A model generated the notes under the pieces. That model was not told where the DNA came from, did not search any database, and was given only the letters and a program-made list of their open reading frames with translations. Both the position numbers and the translations under genes were made by a program. Of a stretch of 64,000 nucleotides of DNA, positions 33,971 through 46,300 are shown piece by piece (positions within the stretch are counted from its first letter, which is position 1; each line of letters opens with the position of its first letter). Source of the stretch: Muscardinus avellanarius (taxonomy: Eukaryota > Chordata > Mammalia > Rodentia > Gliridae); assembly GCA_963383645.1 (NCBI GenBank), contig OY726569.1, forward strand, positions 73,944,635 through 74,008,634, written 5' to 3'.

Positions 33971-35709
33971 TTTGTGTGTTTGTTTTTGAGGTACTGGGGA
34001 TGGAACCCAGAGGCTTTCTACCTCCGGGCTATACTCCCAGACCTATTTTTTTATTTTTAATATTTTATTTGGAAACAAGGTCTCACTAAGTAGCTGAGGC
34101 TGGCTTCGAACCTGTACAATCATCCTGTCTCAGCCTCCCAAGCGCAGGGATTACAAGCATGCACCACCACGACCCGGCAATTCTTTTATTTTGAAACAGG
34201 GTTTCACTAAGTAGCTGAGGCTGGCTGCCAACCTGAGATCCTCCTGTCTCTGCCTCCCAAGTAATGAGACTACAGACTTGCACCACCACACCTGGCTACT
34301 ATTAGTATTTTTGTTTTGTTTTTGCTTTTGCAGGTCTGGGGATGGAACCCAGGGGCATTTTACCTCCGAGATACATCCCCTGCCCTATATTTTATTCTTT
34401 ACTTTGAAACAGGATCTCACTAAGTTGTGGAGGGCCTCACTAAGTAGCTGAGGCTGCTGCGAACTGTGATCCTCCAGTCTCAGCCTCCCGAATGCTGGGA
34501 TTACAAGCGTGCGCCACCACGCCCGGCTATTAGTATTTTTAATAGCCTTTTCATAAGGATGTCATTGAGAAGATTGTTAAGGAGGTCTGTTTAAGTGGAA
34601 ATTGTTACTTGAATTAGGATGTAGAAAGATTTGAAACATTGCCTGTTTTGTTTGCATCATCTCATTTAGTTTTCTCAGTAATTCTAGGTAGGGAAATACT
34701 ATTGCTCATTCACTTTACAGGTAGAAAACAGGCTTAAAAGGTCCTGTTATTTGCTCCAGGCCTCGAAGCTAATAACATGTATTTTAGTCCAGGTTCTAAA
34801 CACTGGTTGGCCTTTCCAGTAATTATCATTGCCGGCAATTACTGCATATTTGTGAGGAGGAGGATGTGGTCTACCAGTTGTTCTGTCATTCTGATTCATG
34901 AAGTGAACATTGATCTCCTTGAAGTAGAAGAAATTACAGAAACGTAAATAAATAATTCCAAGTTATCGTCTCTTATTAAGTCAGCGTGACACCTTGCCAA
35001 GATTCTCTGATATCCATCTTCTGGCTATCTGGAATACAGCCAAAAATCCAGGAAATGTAATCAGAGGAGGCCCTGAGCAGAATTACTGCCACAAATCAGT
35101 TCCAGGTTTGTAGGAGAGGCTTCTCGATGCCAACACAGTGTTGACCAACCAGAGAATACCTGACAGTGTGGGACAAGCTTAGCAGTCACAAAAGCCCTCG
35201 CACCTCAGCCCCTGACAGTCAGTCTTCCTGTAAGCAGTTGTACTCCTTGTTTATACTAGGAACCTGCAGCCATCAAGAAAGGATTGGAGTCAGGGTTGGT
35301 GGCACATGCCTGTCATTCTAGTATTTGAGAGGCTGAGACTGGAGGATTGCAGGTTGGGGACAGCCTCAGCAAGTAGTGAGACTCTCAGCAACCTAGCAAG
35401 ACAGTTTCATAACAAAAAATAAAAAGGGCTAGAGGGTGTAGCTTAGAATCCCCCCCACTCAAAAAAGTATTGTGTGCTTTTAGTCTATGCTATATTGTTT
35501 TAGAAATATTTACAAGATTGGTGTAGTGGCTCACACTTATAATCTCAGCCCTTGGGAGGCTAAGACAGGAGGATCTCAGGTTCATGGCCAGCTTCAGCAG
35601 CTTAGTGAGGTCCTTGCAATTTAGTGAGACCCTGTTTCAAAATAAAGAATAAAAAATCTGGCTGGGAGTGGAGCTTAGAAGTAAAATGCCTCTGGATTCA
35701 ATCCTCAGC

Positions 35710-35752
<43 letters not shown>

Positions 35753-38700
35753 ATATCAACAACAACAAACAACATTAGGTTTTTATTTTTGTTTTTGTGA
35801 TACTGGGGATTAACCAAAGGGGTTCTACCTCTGAGCTACACCCCAGCCCTTTTTATATATAGTATCGGAACTGAGAGTCTTACTGAGTCAATGAGGCTGG
35901 TCTTGAGCCCGAAATCCTCATGTTTCAGCCCCCAAGTACTGGAGTGACAGGCATGTGCCATCACACCCAGCTTAATATTAGATTTTTTTTTTCTTTTTAA
36001 ATACTGGGGATTGGGAGCCGGGCATGGTGGCGCACACTTGTAATCCCCACGCTTGGGAGGCGGAGACAGGAGGATCGCGTAGGTTCAAAGCCAGCCATGC
36101 TGGCATAAGAGACCCTGTTTCGAAAATATAAAAGAGGTCTGGGAGTATAGCCCGGAGGTAGAAGGGCTTCCAGGAACCCCAGTACCACCAAAATAAATAA
36201 ATATATATATAAATAAATAAATACTGGGGATTTAACCCAGGGGCATTCTACCTCTGAGCTATACCCCTAGCCCTATTTTTTTTTATTCTTTTTTTTTTTT
36301 TTTTTTTTTTTTGGTGGTACTGGGGTTCCTGGAAGCCCTTCTACCTCTGGGCTACACTCCCAGACCTATTTTTACATTTTTATTTGGATACAGGGTCTCC
36401 TAAGCCAGCACGCGTGGCTGGCTTCGAACCTGCGCGATCCTCCTGTTTCTGCCTCCCAAGCGCGGGGATTACAAGCGTGCGCCACCACGCCCGGCTTTAT
36501 TCTTTATTTTGAAACAGGGTTTCAAACTGAGTTGCGGGGGTTGGAGGGGCCTCACTAAGTAGCTGAGGCTGACTGAGAACCTGCGATCCTCCTGTATCAG
36601 CCTCCCAAGTACTGGGATTACAAGCATGTGCCACCATGCCCAGTTCAATATTGGGTTTTCCTTTTTTTGTGTGTGTGGTGCTAGGGATGGAACCCAGGGG
36701 CATTCTGTCTCCAAGTTACACCCCCAGCCCTATTTTTTATTCTTTATTTTTGAAACAAGGTCTCACTGAGTTGCAAAGGGCCTCACTAAATAGCTGAGGC
36801 TATCTGCAAACCCAGATCCTCTGGTCTCAGCCTCCTAAATGCTGGGATTACAAGCATGCGCCACCATGCCCGGCATAATATTGGGTTTTAATGGTGAGCT
36901 TTAGTAGATTAGAAAAATTCAGATTAACTTTTAATTGGATAGAGTTGTTCAGGTTGAGCTTTCCTAATCTGAAAATCCAAAATCTTGAGATGCCCAAATT
37001 GGAAAATATCACACCTGATTTCAAATGAACTCCTTAGCCCTTTTTTCTTAGCCTTTTGTAACCAGTGTTTCATGTGACTCGCCCCTGTGTGTCCCAGCGC
37101 TCCTGTGTCAGTGGCCACTGTTTATGGGCTGCTCATGTTTCAGTGCTGCAGTTGAGCCCTTAGGAAGCTTTGTTGAGGCCATTGCTTCACGGGTTCACGG
37201 CATTTGTTAGTACAAGCTCAGGCTCTCCTTAGAGGTAGCCCCAAATCTGGTCAGCTGCTCCAGTGGGTAGCTGAACTATGGCTCTTAGTCTCTTCGTCTC
37301 TCTTTTTTTTAACCACAGTTTTGTGTTGTGCTTGCTGCTATGCAGGGATATGAACTATGGACCATAGTCTCTCTTGCTCTGTTGCAGGTGAGTTTGGAAG
37401 GCAAAGCCAGTCCTCTGTCACTCCTACAAATGGCCTCCGCCAATGGCCTCTGTGTTCTGATTCGCTTGCCCAAGCTGATCTGTGGAGGCAAAGCACTACC
37501 AAGAACGTTATTGGACATTTTGGCAGATGGCACCATTTTGAAAGTTGGAGTGGGATGTTCAGAAGATGCCAGCAAGCTTCTGGGGGATTATGGCCTCATT
37601 GTGAGAGGGTGCCTGGACCTCAGATATCTAGCTGTACAACAGAGGTTTGTATGAATGCTGGGATTATAGGGGCAAACATTTGAGTAAAATTTAGATGATT
37701 GGGATTCAATAATGAAACATTTGAAATTATTTAGAAACCTGGTGCCGGGCGTGGTGGCACACGCTTGTAATCCCAGCATTTGGGAGGCTGAGACCGGAGG
37801 ATCGTGGTTCACAGACAGCCTCAGCTACTTAGTGAGGCCCTCTACAACTCAGTGAGACCCGGTTTCAAAATAAAGAGTAAAAAAAAGCCGGGCGTGGTGG
37901 CGCACGCTTGTAATCCCCGCGCTTGGGAGGCAGAGACAGGAGGATCGCGCAGGTTCGAAGCCAGCCGCGCGCGCTGGCTTAGGAGACCCTGTTTCCAAAT
38001 AAAAAAGTATAAAAAATAGGTCTGGGAGTGTAGCCCGGAGGTAGAAGGGCTTCCAGGAACCCCAGTACCACCAAAAAAAAAAAAAAAAAAAAAAAAAAAG
38101 AGTAAAAAAAATAGGGCAGGAGGTCTAATGCCCCTGGGTTCCATCTCCAGACCTGCAAAAAAAGAAAAGAAACCTGGAAGCTTCTGAAATGCATATTATA
38201 TTGGGAAGATATCCTAACTTCTGATAAAAGTTACCTAGAATTTTTTGTTGTTGTTGTTTCTATGCTGGGGATTGAACCCAGGTTCTTCCACATGCTAAAC
38301 AAGTTTTCTAACACTGAACTACATTACCAGCCTTTTTGTGTGTGTGTGTGTGTGTGGTACTAGGGATTGAACCCAGGGGTGTTCTACCTCTGAGCTAATA
38401 TCCACAGCCCTATTTTATTTTTTATTTTGAAACAGAGTCTCACACTAAGTTGTGGAGGGCCTTTTTAAGTTGCTGATACTGGCTGCGAACCTGCAATCCT
38501 CCTTTCAGCCTCCCAAGTACTGGGATTACAGGTGTGCACCACCACATTCCCTTTCCCAGCCCTCTTTCTTTCTTTCTCTTTCTCTCTTTCCCTTCCTTTC
38601 TTTCTTCCTTTCTTCTTTCTTTCTTTCTTTCTTTCTTTCTTCTTTCTCTCTTTCTCTCTTTCTCTCTTTCTGTCTTTCTTTCTTCTTTCTTGGTGCAGAT

Positions 38701-39511
38701 TCCAACCAGGAGATAAATGTGAAATTAAAAACACATCAGGACCTGGGTACACACCTGTAATCCCAGTACTTAGGAGGCAGAAACAGGAGGATTGCAAGTT
38801 AGAGGCCAGCTTCAGCAACCCAATGAGACTGTTTCCAAATAAAAAATAAAATAGGGCTAGGGGTGGAGCTCAGGGGTAGAATGCCTCTGGTTGGAATCTG
38901 TCATCTTTGAATATATATATATTTTTGCCACCATGCATCCATTTTAATCAGAAACTTTTTAGAGTACAGAAGGAATAGATTATTAAGTTTTTGATACTTT
39001 TACCTCCTCAGTGAAAATGGCCTTATCATTTTTCTAATTTAAGAAGTGATACATAAGCTGGGTGTGGTGGCACACGCTTGTAATCCCAGTACTTGGGAGG
39101 CTGAGACAGGAGGATCACAGGTTCATGGCCAGCTTCAGCTAATTAGTGAGACCCTCTGCAACTTAGTGTGGCCCTATTTCAAAATAAAGAATAGCCGGGC
39201 GTGGTGGCACACGCTTGTAAACCCAGCATTTGGGAGGCTGAGACTGGAGGATCATGGTTCGCGGACAGCCTCAGCTACTACTTAGTGAGGCCCTCTGCAA
39301 CTTAGACCCTGTTTCAAAATAAAGAATAAAGCCTGGCTGTTGGCGCACACTTGTAATCCCCGTGCTTGGGAGGCGGAGACAGGAGGATCGCGCAGGTTTG
39401 TAGCCAGCCTCACTGGCTTAAGAGACCCTGTTTCCAAATAAAATATAAAATAGGTCTGGGAGTGTAGCCCAGAGTCGGAAGGGTTTTCCAGGATCCCCAG
39501 TACCACCAAAA

Positions 39512-39551
<40 letters not shown>

Positions 39552-40139
39552 AAAAAATAGGGCAGAGGGTGTAGCTCAGAAGTCGAATGCCCCTGGATTC
39601 TATCCCCAGACACCCCCCAAAAAATCAAACAACAACAACAAAAAAAAATAATAATAAAGAATAAAAATAGGGCTGGGGGTGTAGCTTGGAGCTAGAATGC
39701 CTCTGGGTTCAATCCCCAGTACCACACACACAAAAAGAAGTAATACATAAACAATATTGACAGGCATTTAGAGTGTTTACATTTCTTTACTATAAATAGT
39801 GCTACAATGAAGATCATTTTATAGACTTTCTTTTTAGGATAAGTTCCCAGATGTGTAATTACTGGATCAGATAATTTTCTTGTTCAAATTTTTAACAACT
39901 ATTTATTATTAAACTGCTTTTCACAAATATGTACAGTTGAGCTAGGTGTGGTGGCACATTCTTGTAATCCCAGGACTTGGGAAGCTGAGACAGGAGGTAT
40001 TGTGGGTTTGCAGCCAGCCTCTGCAACTTAGTGAGACTCTGTTTCAAAGTAAAGAATAAAAAATAGGGCTAGGGGTGTAACTCAGAGGTAGAATGCCCAT
40101 GAGTTCAATTCCCCCATACTCTACACACACACAGAGACG

Positions 40140-40189
<50 letters not shown>

Positions 40190-42605
40190 TTTTATTTGTT
40201 CTTAACTTTTTTGTGTGTGGCACTGGAGATCAAACCCAGGTTCTCACACCTGCTGAGCAAAGCATTCTGTTACTGAGCCACACTTCTAGCCTATCAGTTT
40301 ATAAGTTTTAGATAAGACTGCCTGATTCTTCATTGCAGCAAATGCAGTTCTTTTTAGAAGACTTTTCAATCTAATAGATAACAAATTATTTTCTCTGATT
40401 CCTGCTAATCGAATATTCTCTGTGTATTGGCCATTCGTATGTCTTTTTATCCTGCTAATGCCCTTTGTCCCCTTTTGACACATGGCTTTATTTACTGTAG
40501 GAACAATTTGCTCTGTAATGGACTTAGCCTGAAGTCACTTGCTGAAAGTATTCTGAACTTCCCCCTTGACAAGTCTCTTCTACTTCGTTGTAGCAACTGG
40601 GATGCTGAGAATCTTTCAGAGGACCAGGTACTTATTAGAGTGGGTGACAAATGAGAATCACTGCCTCTGAAGTGCAATTGTTTTTTTTAAAATTCTAATC
40701 CTCAAATATGGTACAAGTATTGGTTAGAGATGTCTTAAAATAACATAGCATCTGATGATATTCAAGATAGCTGGTCTGTAACAATGTATATGCCACTTAA
40801 GTAAAAAAGTCTCTATTTTAGTTTTTGAGCATTTATTACATGACAGATATTTCAGAAAATAAAGTTTTTTATAAATATGAATGTATAATTAAGAAAACAT
40901 TTTGTTACAGTTGGGCATGGTGGTGCACACTTGTAATCCTGGTACTTATGAGGCTGAGACAGGAGGATCGCAAGTATGTTTTGCCTGTGCTACTTAATGA
41001 GGCCCTCTGCAACTTAGTGAGACCCTGTTTCAAAATAAGGAATAAAGCTGGGCGTGGTGGTGCACGCTTGTAATCCCAGCACTTGGGAGGCTAAGACAGG
41101 AGGATCACACAGGTTCGAAGCCAGCCTTAGCTATTGAGTGAGGCTCTCAGCAACTTAGACCCTGTTTCCAAATAAAGTATAGAAAATAGGTCTGGGAGTA
41201 TAGCCTGGAGGTAGAAAAGCCCCTGGGTTCCACCCCTAGTACCAAAAAAAAAAAAAAAAAAAAAAAGGAAATATAATAGGGCTGGGCCGGGCATGGTGGC
41301 ACATGCTTGTAATCCCAGCATTTGGGAGGCTGAGACAAAAGACAAAAGGATCATGATTCAAAGACAGCCTCAGCTACTTAGGCTGTTTGCAACTCAGTGA
41401 GACCCTGGGTTTTCAAAAAATAAAGAATAAAAAATAGGGCTGGGGTTATCCCTCAGAAGTAGAATGCCTCTGGGTTCCATCCCCAGTACCGCAAAAAAAA
41501 TAAAAAAAATAAAATAAAACATTTTGTTATAAGAAATAGTAGTTTCTATCTTACTCTTCCTAATATGAATTCCTTTTCATTCTTAGAGGAAAGCACTTTA
41601 ATTTCTTTTTGGTATTTCCATTATGACTTCTTCCTATGGAAGATATTAATACTCTTGGAATTCTCCTACTCCCAAACAAGTGCTTATTTCCTACCCCATT
41701 CTCCTAATGTTAGTAACCATTAGGCTAATTTTCACTATTTATTTTGATACTATTTATAACTAAGCCACTTAGACAACTACAGCTACATTTTTTCTTGTAC
41801 AAACCTTTTTGTTTCCCCAAATAATTCATATTTTATTTGCTTAGTGTCCTGTACACCCACTTTTGTAATTTGTAATTCTATGATAATCTGTGACAATCTA
41901 TGATAATTTTTATTTGCCTTAGTGTTCTATACACCTGTTTTTGTAATTTGTATTTCCATGATAATTTGTATCTTTGTTTGCTTGGTGTTCTGTAAGCCTA
42001 TTAATTTTCCTCCACTTGGCTGGTTCAGGCACATCAGATAATTTGCTCATTTCCTTTATATGTGGAATTGCCCTCCCCTCCTCCATCCCGCCCCTCTCAG
42101 GACTGGTTGTACTGCAGCCCTGCTGCCCAATTCGTGTCTTTTTTTTTTTTTTTTTTTTGTCTTGGTAATCTACATTCATAACAGCTACCTGAGAAAGAGA
42201 ATTCATGACCCTCTCCAAGCCTGAAAAGATACTGGATCTCTCTCTCTCTCTTTTGTGCGTGGTACTGGGGGTTGAACCTAGGGACATTCTACCTCTGAGC
42301 TACATCCCATCCCTATTTTATTTTAGTTTTTTATTTTGAAACAGGGTCTCACTAGGTTACTGAGAGTCTCATTACTTGCTAAGGCTGTCCTCGAAATTAA
42401 TCCTACTCTCACCTGTACCGGGATTACAGGTGTACGCCACTACACCTCGCTTCCCACTTTCTTCAGCAATAGTTTGGTGGAGTGTAGCATTTAGGGTGGA
42501 ATTCACTTCAAAGCTCTGAATGCAGTGAGTCTTATCATCTAAATTCCCGGATTTATGTTGAGAATCTGATGTTATTTTCTTTCTGGAAGATGTTCTTTCT
42601 GTCCT

Positions 42606-42650
<45 letters not shown>

Positions 42651-43339
42651 GTGTGGGTCATTTTCTTTTCATTGTGTTTGAATTTAATGAGCCTTTTAAA
42701 TCTTAGAAGCTCATGTTTTTTAATTCAAGGAGTTATTCTCCAATTATTTCTTTGAAAATGTCCTAGTCTCATTTGTGTTTCTAGAACTCATATTACATAT
42801 ATAATATCTTAGACCCTGTGACTCAGTCTCTAATTTTCTTAGGGAAGTATTCATCTCTTATTTTCCTTTTCATCTTGTTTCTAGCACTCATATATATTTT
42901 TAGATATTGGATTTCTGAATTGAAACTTTCTTAAAGAAGTGTTTTCTCTCTTACTTTCCATCTCTGTCTTTTATCTTTTATCATCTGGGAAATTTCTTCA
43001 AGTTTATCTTGAGTTTTTCTATTGAATTTTAGTTTTGCTTTAGTTTTTAATTATCCCTTAGTTATTCCATGAGCTACTATGCTCAGCTCACACTGAAATA
43101 TTTAGAGGTGAAGTATCATAATGGATGCAACTTAACATTAAAATTGACAGTTGTGAATCAATTGTCATTACTAGTCTTTTAAAATTTTCTATAGTATTAT
43201 GGTTCACAGACAGCCTCAGCTACTTAGTGAGGCCCTTTGCAACTCAGTGAGACCCTGTTTCAAAATAAAGAATAAGAAACAGGGCTGGGAGTATATCTCG
43301 GAGGTAGAATGCCCCTGGGTTCCATCCCCAGTACTGAAA

Positions 43340-43370
<31 letters not shown>

Positions 43371-46300
43371 TAGTCTGAAAATTGTCAGAATAAAAAGTTA
43401 AGGGGGCATGGTGGTACACACCTGTAATCTCAGTACTTGGGAGGCTGAGGTAGGGGGATCTCAGGTTTGAGGCCAGCCTCAGCAATTTAACAAGGCCCTC
43501 GGCATCTTAGACCCTGTTTCAAAATAAAATAATAATAAAATAGAGTTGTAGCTCAGAAATAGAATGCCCCTGGGTTCAATCTCCAGTACTACATACACAG
43601 AAAATAATTATCACCAAATTTGAAGCTAAATTGTGATCCATATTATTACTGTGAGAATTCAGAATTTCCAGCAACTCTTATTCATTTTCTAATAATGCTT
43701 ATTGTTTTTATTCTAACTATAATGTTTAATGAGATTTTAGAAAATTTTAATATTTGCATTTGTGGGGTTTTTTGTTGTGTGTGTGGTTATTGATTTACAT
43801 TTTCCTTGTGACTAATTACACTGAGTGTCTTTTCATGTATTTACTGGCCACTTATTTATCTTCTTGGGAGAAAAGTCTGTTCAGATTTTTTGCCCACATT
43901 TTATGGGTCATTTATCTTTTTATTATTGAATGTTAAGAGTTCTTTATATATTCGGTATACTAGTCCCTTATCAGATACATGAATATTATATATATATATA
44001 TATATATATATCTTTTTTTTTTTAATTTGCATTACTGGGGAGTGAACCCAGGGACATTCTACCTCTGAGCTACACCCCTAACCCTATTTTTTATTCTTTA
44101 TTTTGAAACAGCCTGGCTGTTTTCTTCCATACTGTGGGCTGTCTTTTCACTTCTTTGATGGGATCATTTGAAATACAAAAGTTTTTAATTTCTATGAGCT
44201 CATTACTTAAATTTTCATTTTGTCATTGATGCTTTTAAAAATATCATATGCAATCATCTGCACAGCCCCCAGGGTCTTAGGTTTTCTTCTGAGAGTCTCG
44301 TTTTAGCGCTTGCATTTAGGTGTGTGATCCATTTTGAGTTAATGTTTGCGTGTCTCCTGAGTTAGAGATCCACATTCATTCCTTTGCATGTGAATATTTA
44401 GGTGTCTCAGCAGCATTTGTTGTAAGTGCCTTTGTTTCCTTGTCATTTGAAAGCAGCTTGTTCAAAGGCACTATGAACTTCACATTCAAGTACTCTTCAG
44501 TGGGAGACAGTGCACTAATAAGTAGATTGTGGACCTGGTTTTATTCTAAAAGGTAAAACATCCTTACCAATAGAATTATTTACATGGCTAGGTTATTAAA
44601 GTCAAATTGGAGGAATTGCAAAGTCCTCACACCCTTTCTTGGGAAGCTGTTCATTTTAGTTTTCACTGCTTTTGTTTATGACAAGCTTACATGCTGTCAT
44701 TTGCTTGGAAGGACCAAGCCCACAATTAACACTCATTTGTTTCCCTTGTTTGCAGCATCTTATTAATAGGTATGGCAGGTCCTTTTTTTCTTCTCTTTCT
44801 TTTTTTCTTGGTGGTGGTACAGGGGATTGAACCAAGGAACATTCTACCTCTGAGCTCCAACCCAACCCAGTTTTTTATTCTATATTTTGAGATAGGGTCT
44901 CACTTAGTTGTAGAGGGCCTCACAAGTTCCTGAGGCTGGCTGAGAACCTGTGTTCCTCCTGTCTCAGCCTCCCAGGTACTGGGGTTACAGCATGTACCAT
45001 ACCTGGCTGTGGCAGGTCATTTCTGACTGACAGTCATGTAGGCTTCTTAAGGAATCATGGTTTCAGCTCTTCGAGAAGATGACTACCCCGAAGTGAAGTT
45101 CACAAACTTAACTATAAGTCTTGTGTTAACTTGAGAAAAATCTGTACAGCAATTTAATAGCAAATAGAAACTTCACTGATTTATATAAAGATTTTCCAGC
45201 CTTTAGAATAAATCATTATTATAGCTAAAAACAGAATATGCAAGTTCATTATACTATTCAGTCTACTTTTGTAGAGTTTGACGCTTTTCATAATACAAAG
45301 TTTTTTTTTGTTTTTTGTTTTTTGTTTTTTTTACTGGGGTTCCTGGAATCCCTTCTACCTCCTGGATACACTCCCACGGGCTACACTCCCAGACCTATTT
45401 TTTTTTTAAACTTTTTTATGTAGAAACAGCGTCTCTTAAGCCAGCGAAGCTGGCTCGGAACCAGCACGATCCTCCTGTCTCAGCCTCCCAAGCGCGGGGA
45501 TTACAAGCGTGCACCACCACGCCCGGCATAATACAAAGTTTTAAAGAAGGTTATTATACATTTTTAATTAGGATCCTGAAAGTTGCCTGTATTTTTGTGA
45601 TTCACTTTGAAGTTGCTCTCTTTCGTTTGCCTTCTAGGTTCCACTGAGCTCTGATTTTTCTTTTCAGGTAACTTATGCTGCCAGGGATGCCCAGATTTCA
45701 GTGGCTCTCTTTCTCCATCTTCTTGGATACCCTTTCTCTAGGAACTCACCTGTGGAAGAAAACGCTGACCGCGTTGGCTGGAGAAAAGTCTTGGAGAAAT
45801 GCCAGAATGTGGTAGACATGCCATTCCGAAGCAAAGCAATTAGCAGATTGGGAGAAGAGGTTAATGGGGAAGCGATTGAATCCTCGCAGAAGCCAAGAAA
45901 TAAGAAGTCTAAGATCGATGGAATGGTGCCAGGCAACCACCAAGGGAGAGACCCCAGGAAAAATAGAAGAAAGCCCCTGGGGGTGGGCTATTCTGCCAGG
46001 TAACTGAGTTGTTCCCTGGCTAGTTCCCAGGGGACAGCTTCCAGCAGAGAGGGTATGATGCTTCCCTGTGAGTCTAGAGAAGGCTTGGATCAGGTAGCAG
46101 AGGCTCTCCAGGGGTTAATACTACTTTTCTTAGCTGGGCATGGTGACAAAAACCTGTAATCCCAGTACTTGAGAGGCTGAGACAGGAGGATTGCAGGTTC
46201 AAGGCCAGCCTCAGCAACTTAGTGAGAACTTGTTTCAAAATAAAAAAGGCTAGGGAGTAGCTTGGAGGTAGATTTATATCCCCCCCTTGTTTTTGGTAGT

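Larger units (their letters stand above)
33014..37387 (+). other. EXD2: EXD2 intron 2
   Basis: This 4.4-kb intron contains a SINE-rich block at 33.23-34.53 kb, a repeat-poor part at about 34.54-35.28 kb, a second SINE block at 35.29-36.88 kb, and about 500 bp of apparently non-SINE sequence before exon 3. The acceptor is CTGTTGCAG. Confidence 0.85.
37645..40500 (+). other. EXD2: EXD2 intron 3
   Basis: This 2.9-kb intron holds a nested SINE pair near 37.74 kb, a (CTTT)-rich tract at 38.57 kb, a serial SINE block at 39.05-39.74 kb, an L1-like remnant at about 39.75-39.94 kb and a CA microsatellite at 40.14 kb. Its acceptor is TTTACTGTAG. Confidence 0.85.
40628..45667 (+). other. EXD2: EXD2 intron 4
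   Basis: This 5.0-kb intron contains a SINE trio at 40.91-41.5 kb, an AT-rich stretch with a 40-nt poly-T at about 42.61 kb, and an L1 3' fragment on the minus strand at 43.77-44.51 kb. SINEs follow at 44.8 and 45.3 kb. Stretches 41.52-42.25 and 42.65-43.19 kb are AT-rich with no feature I can name. Confidence 0.85.
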
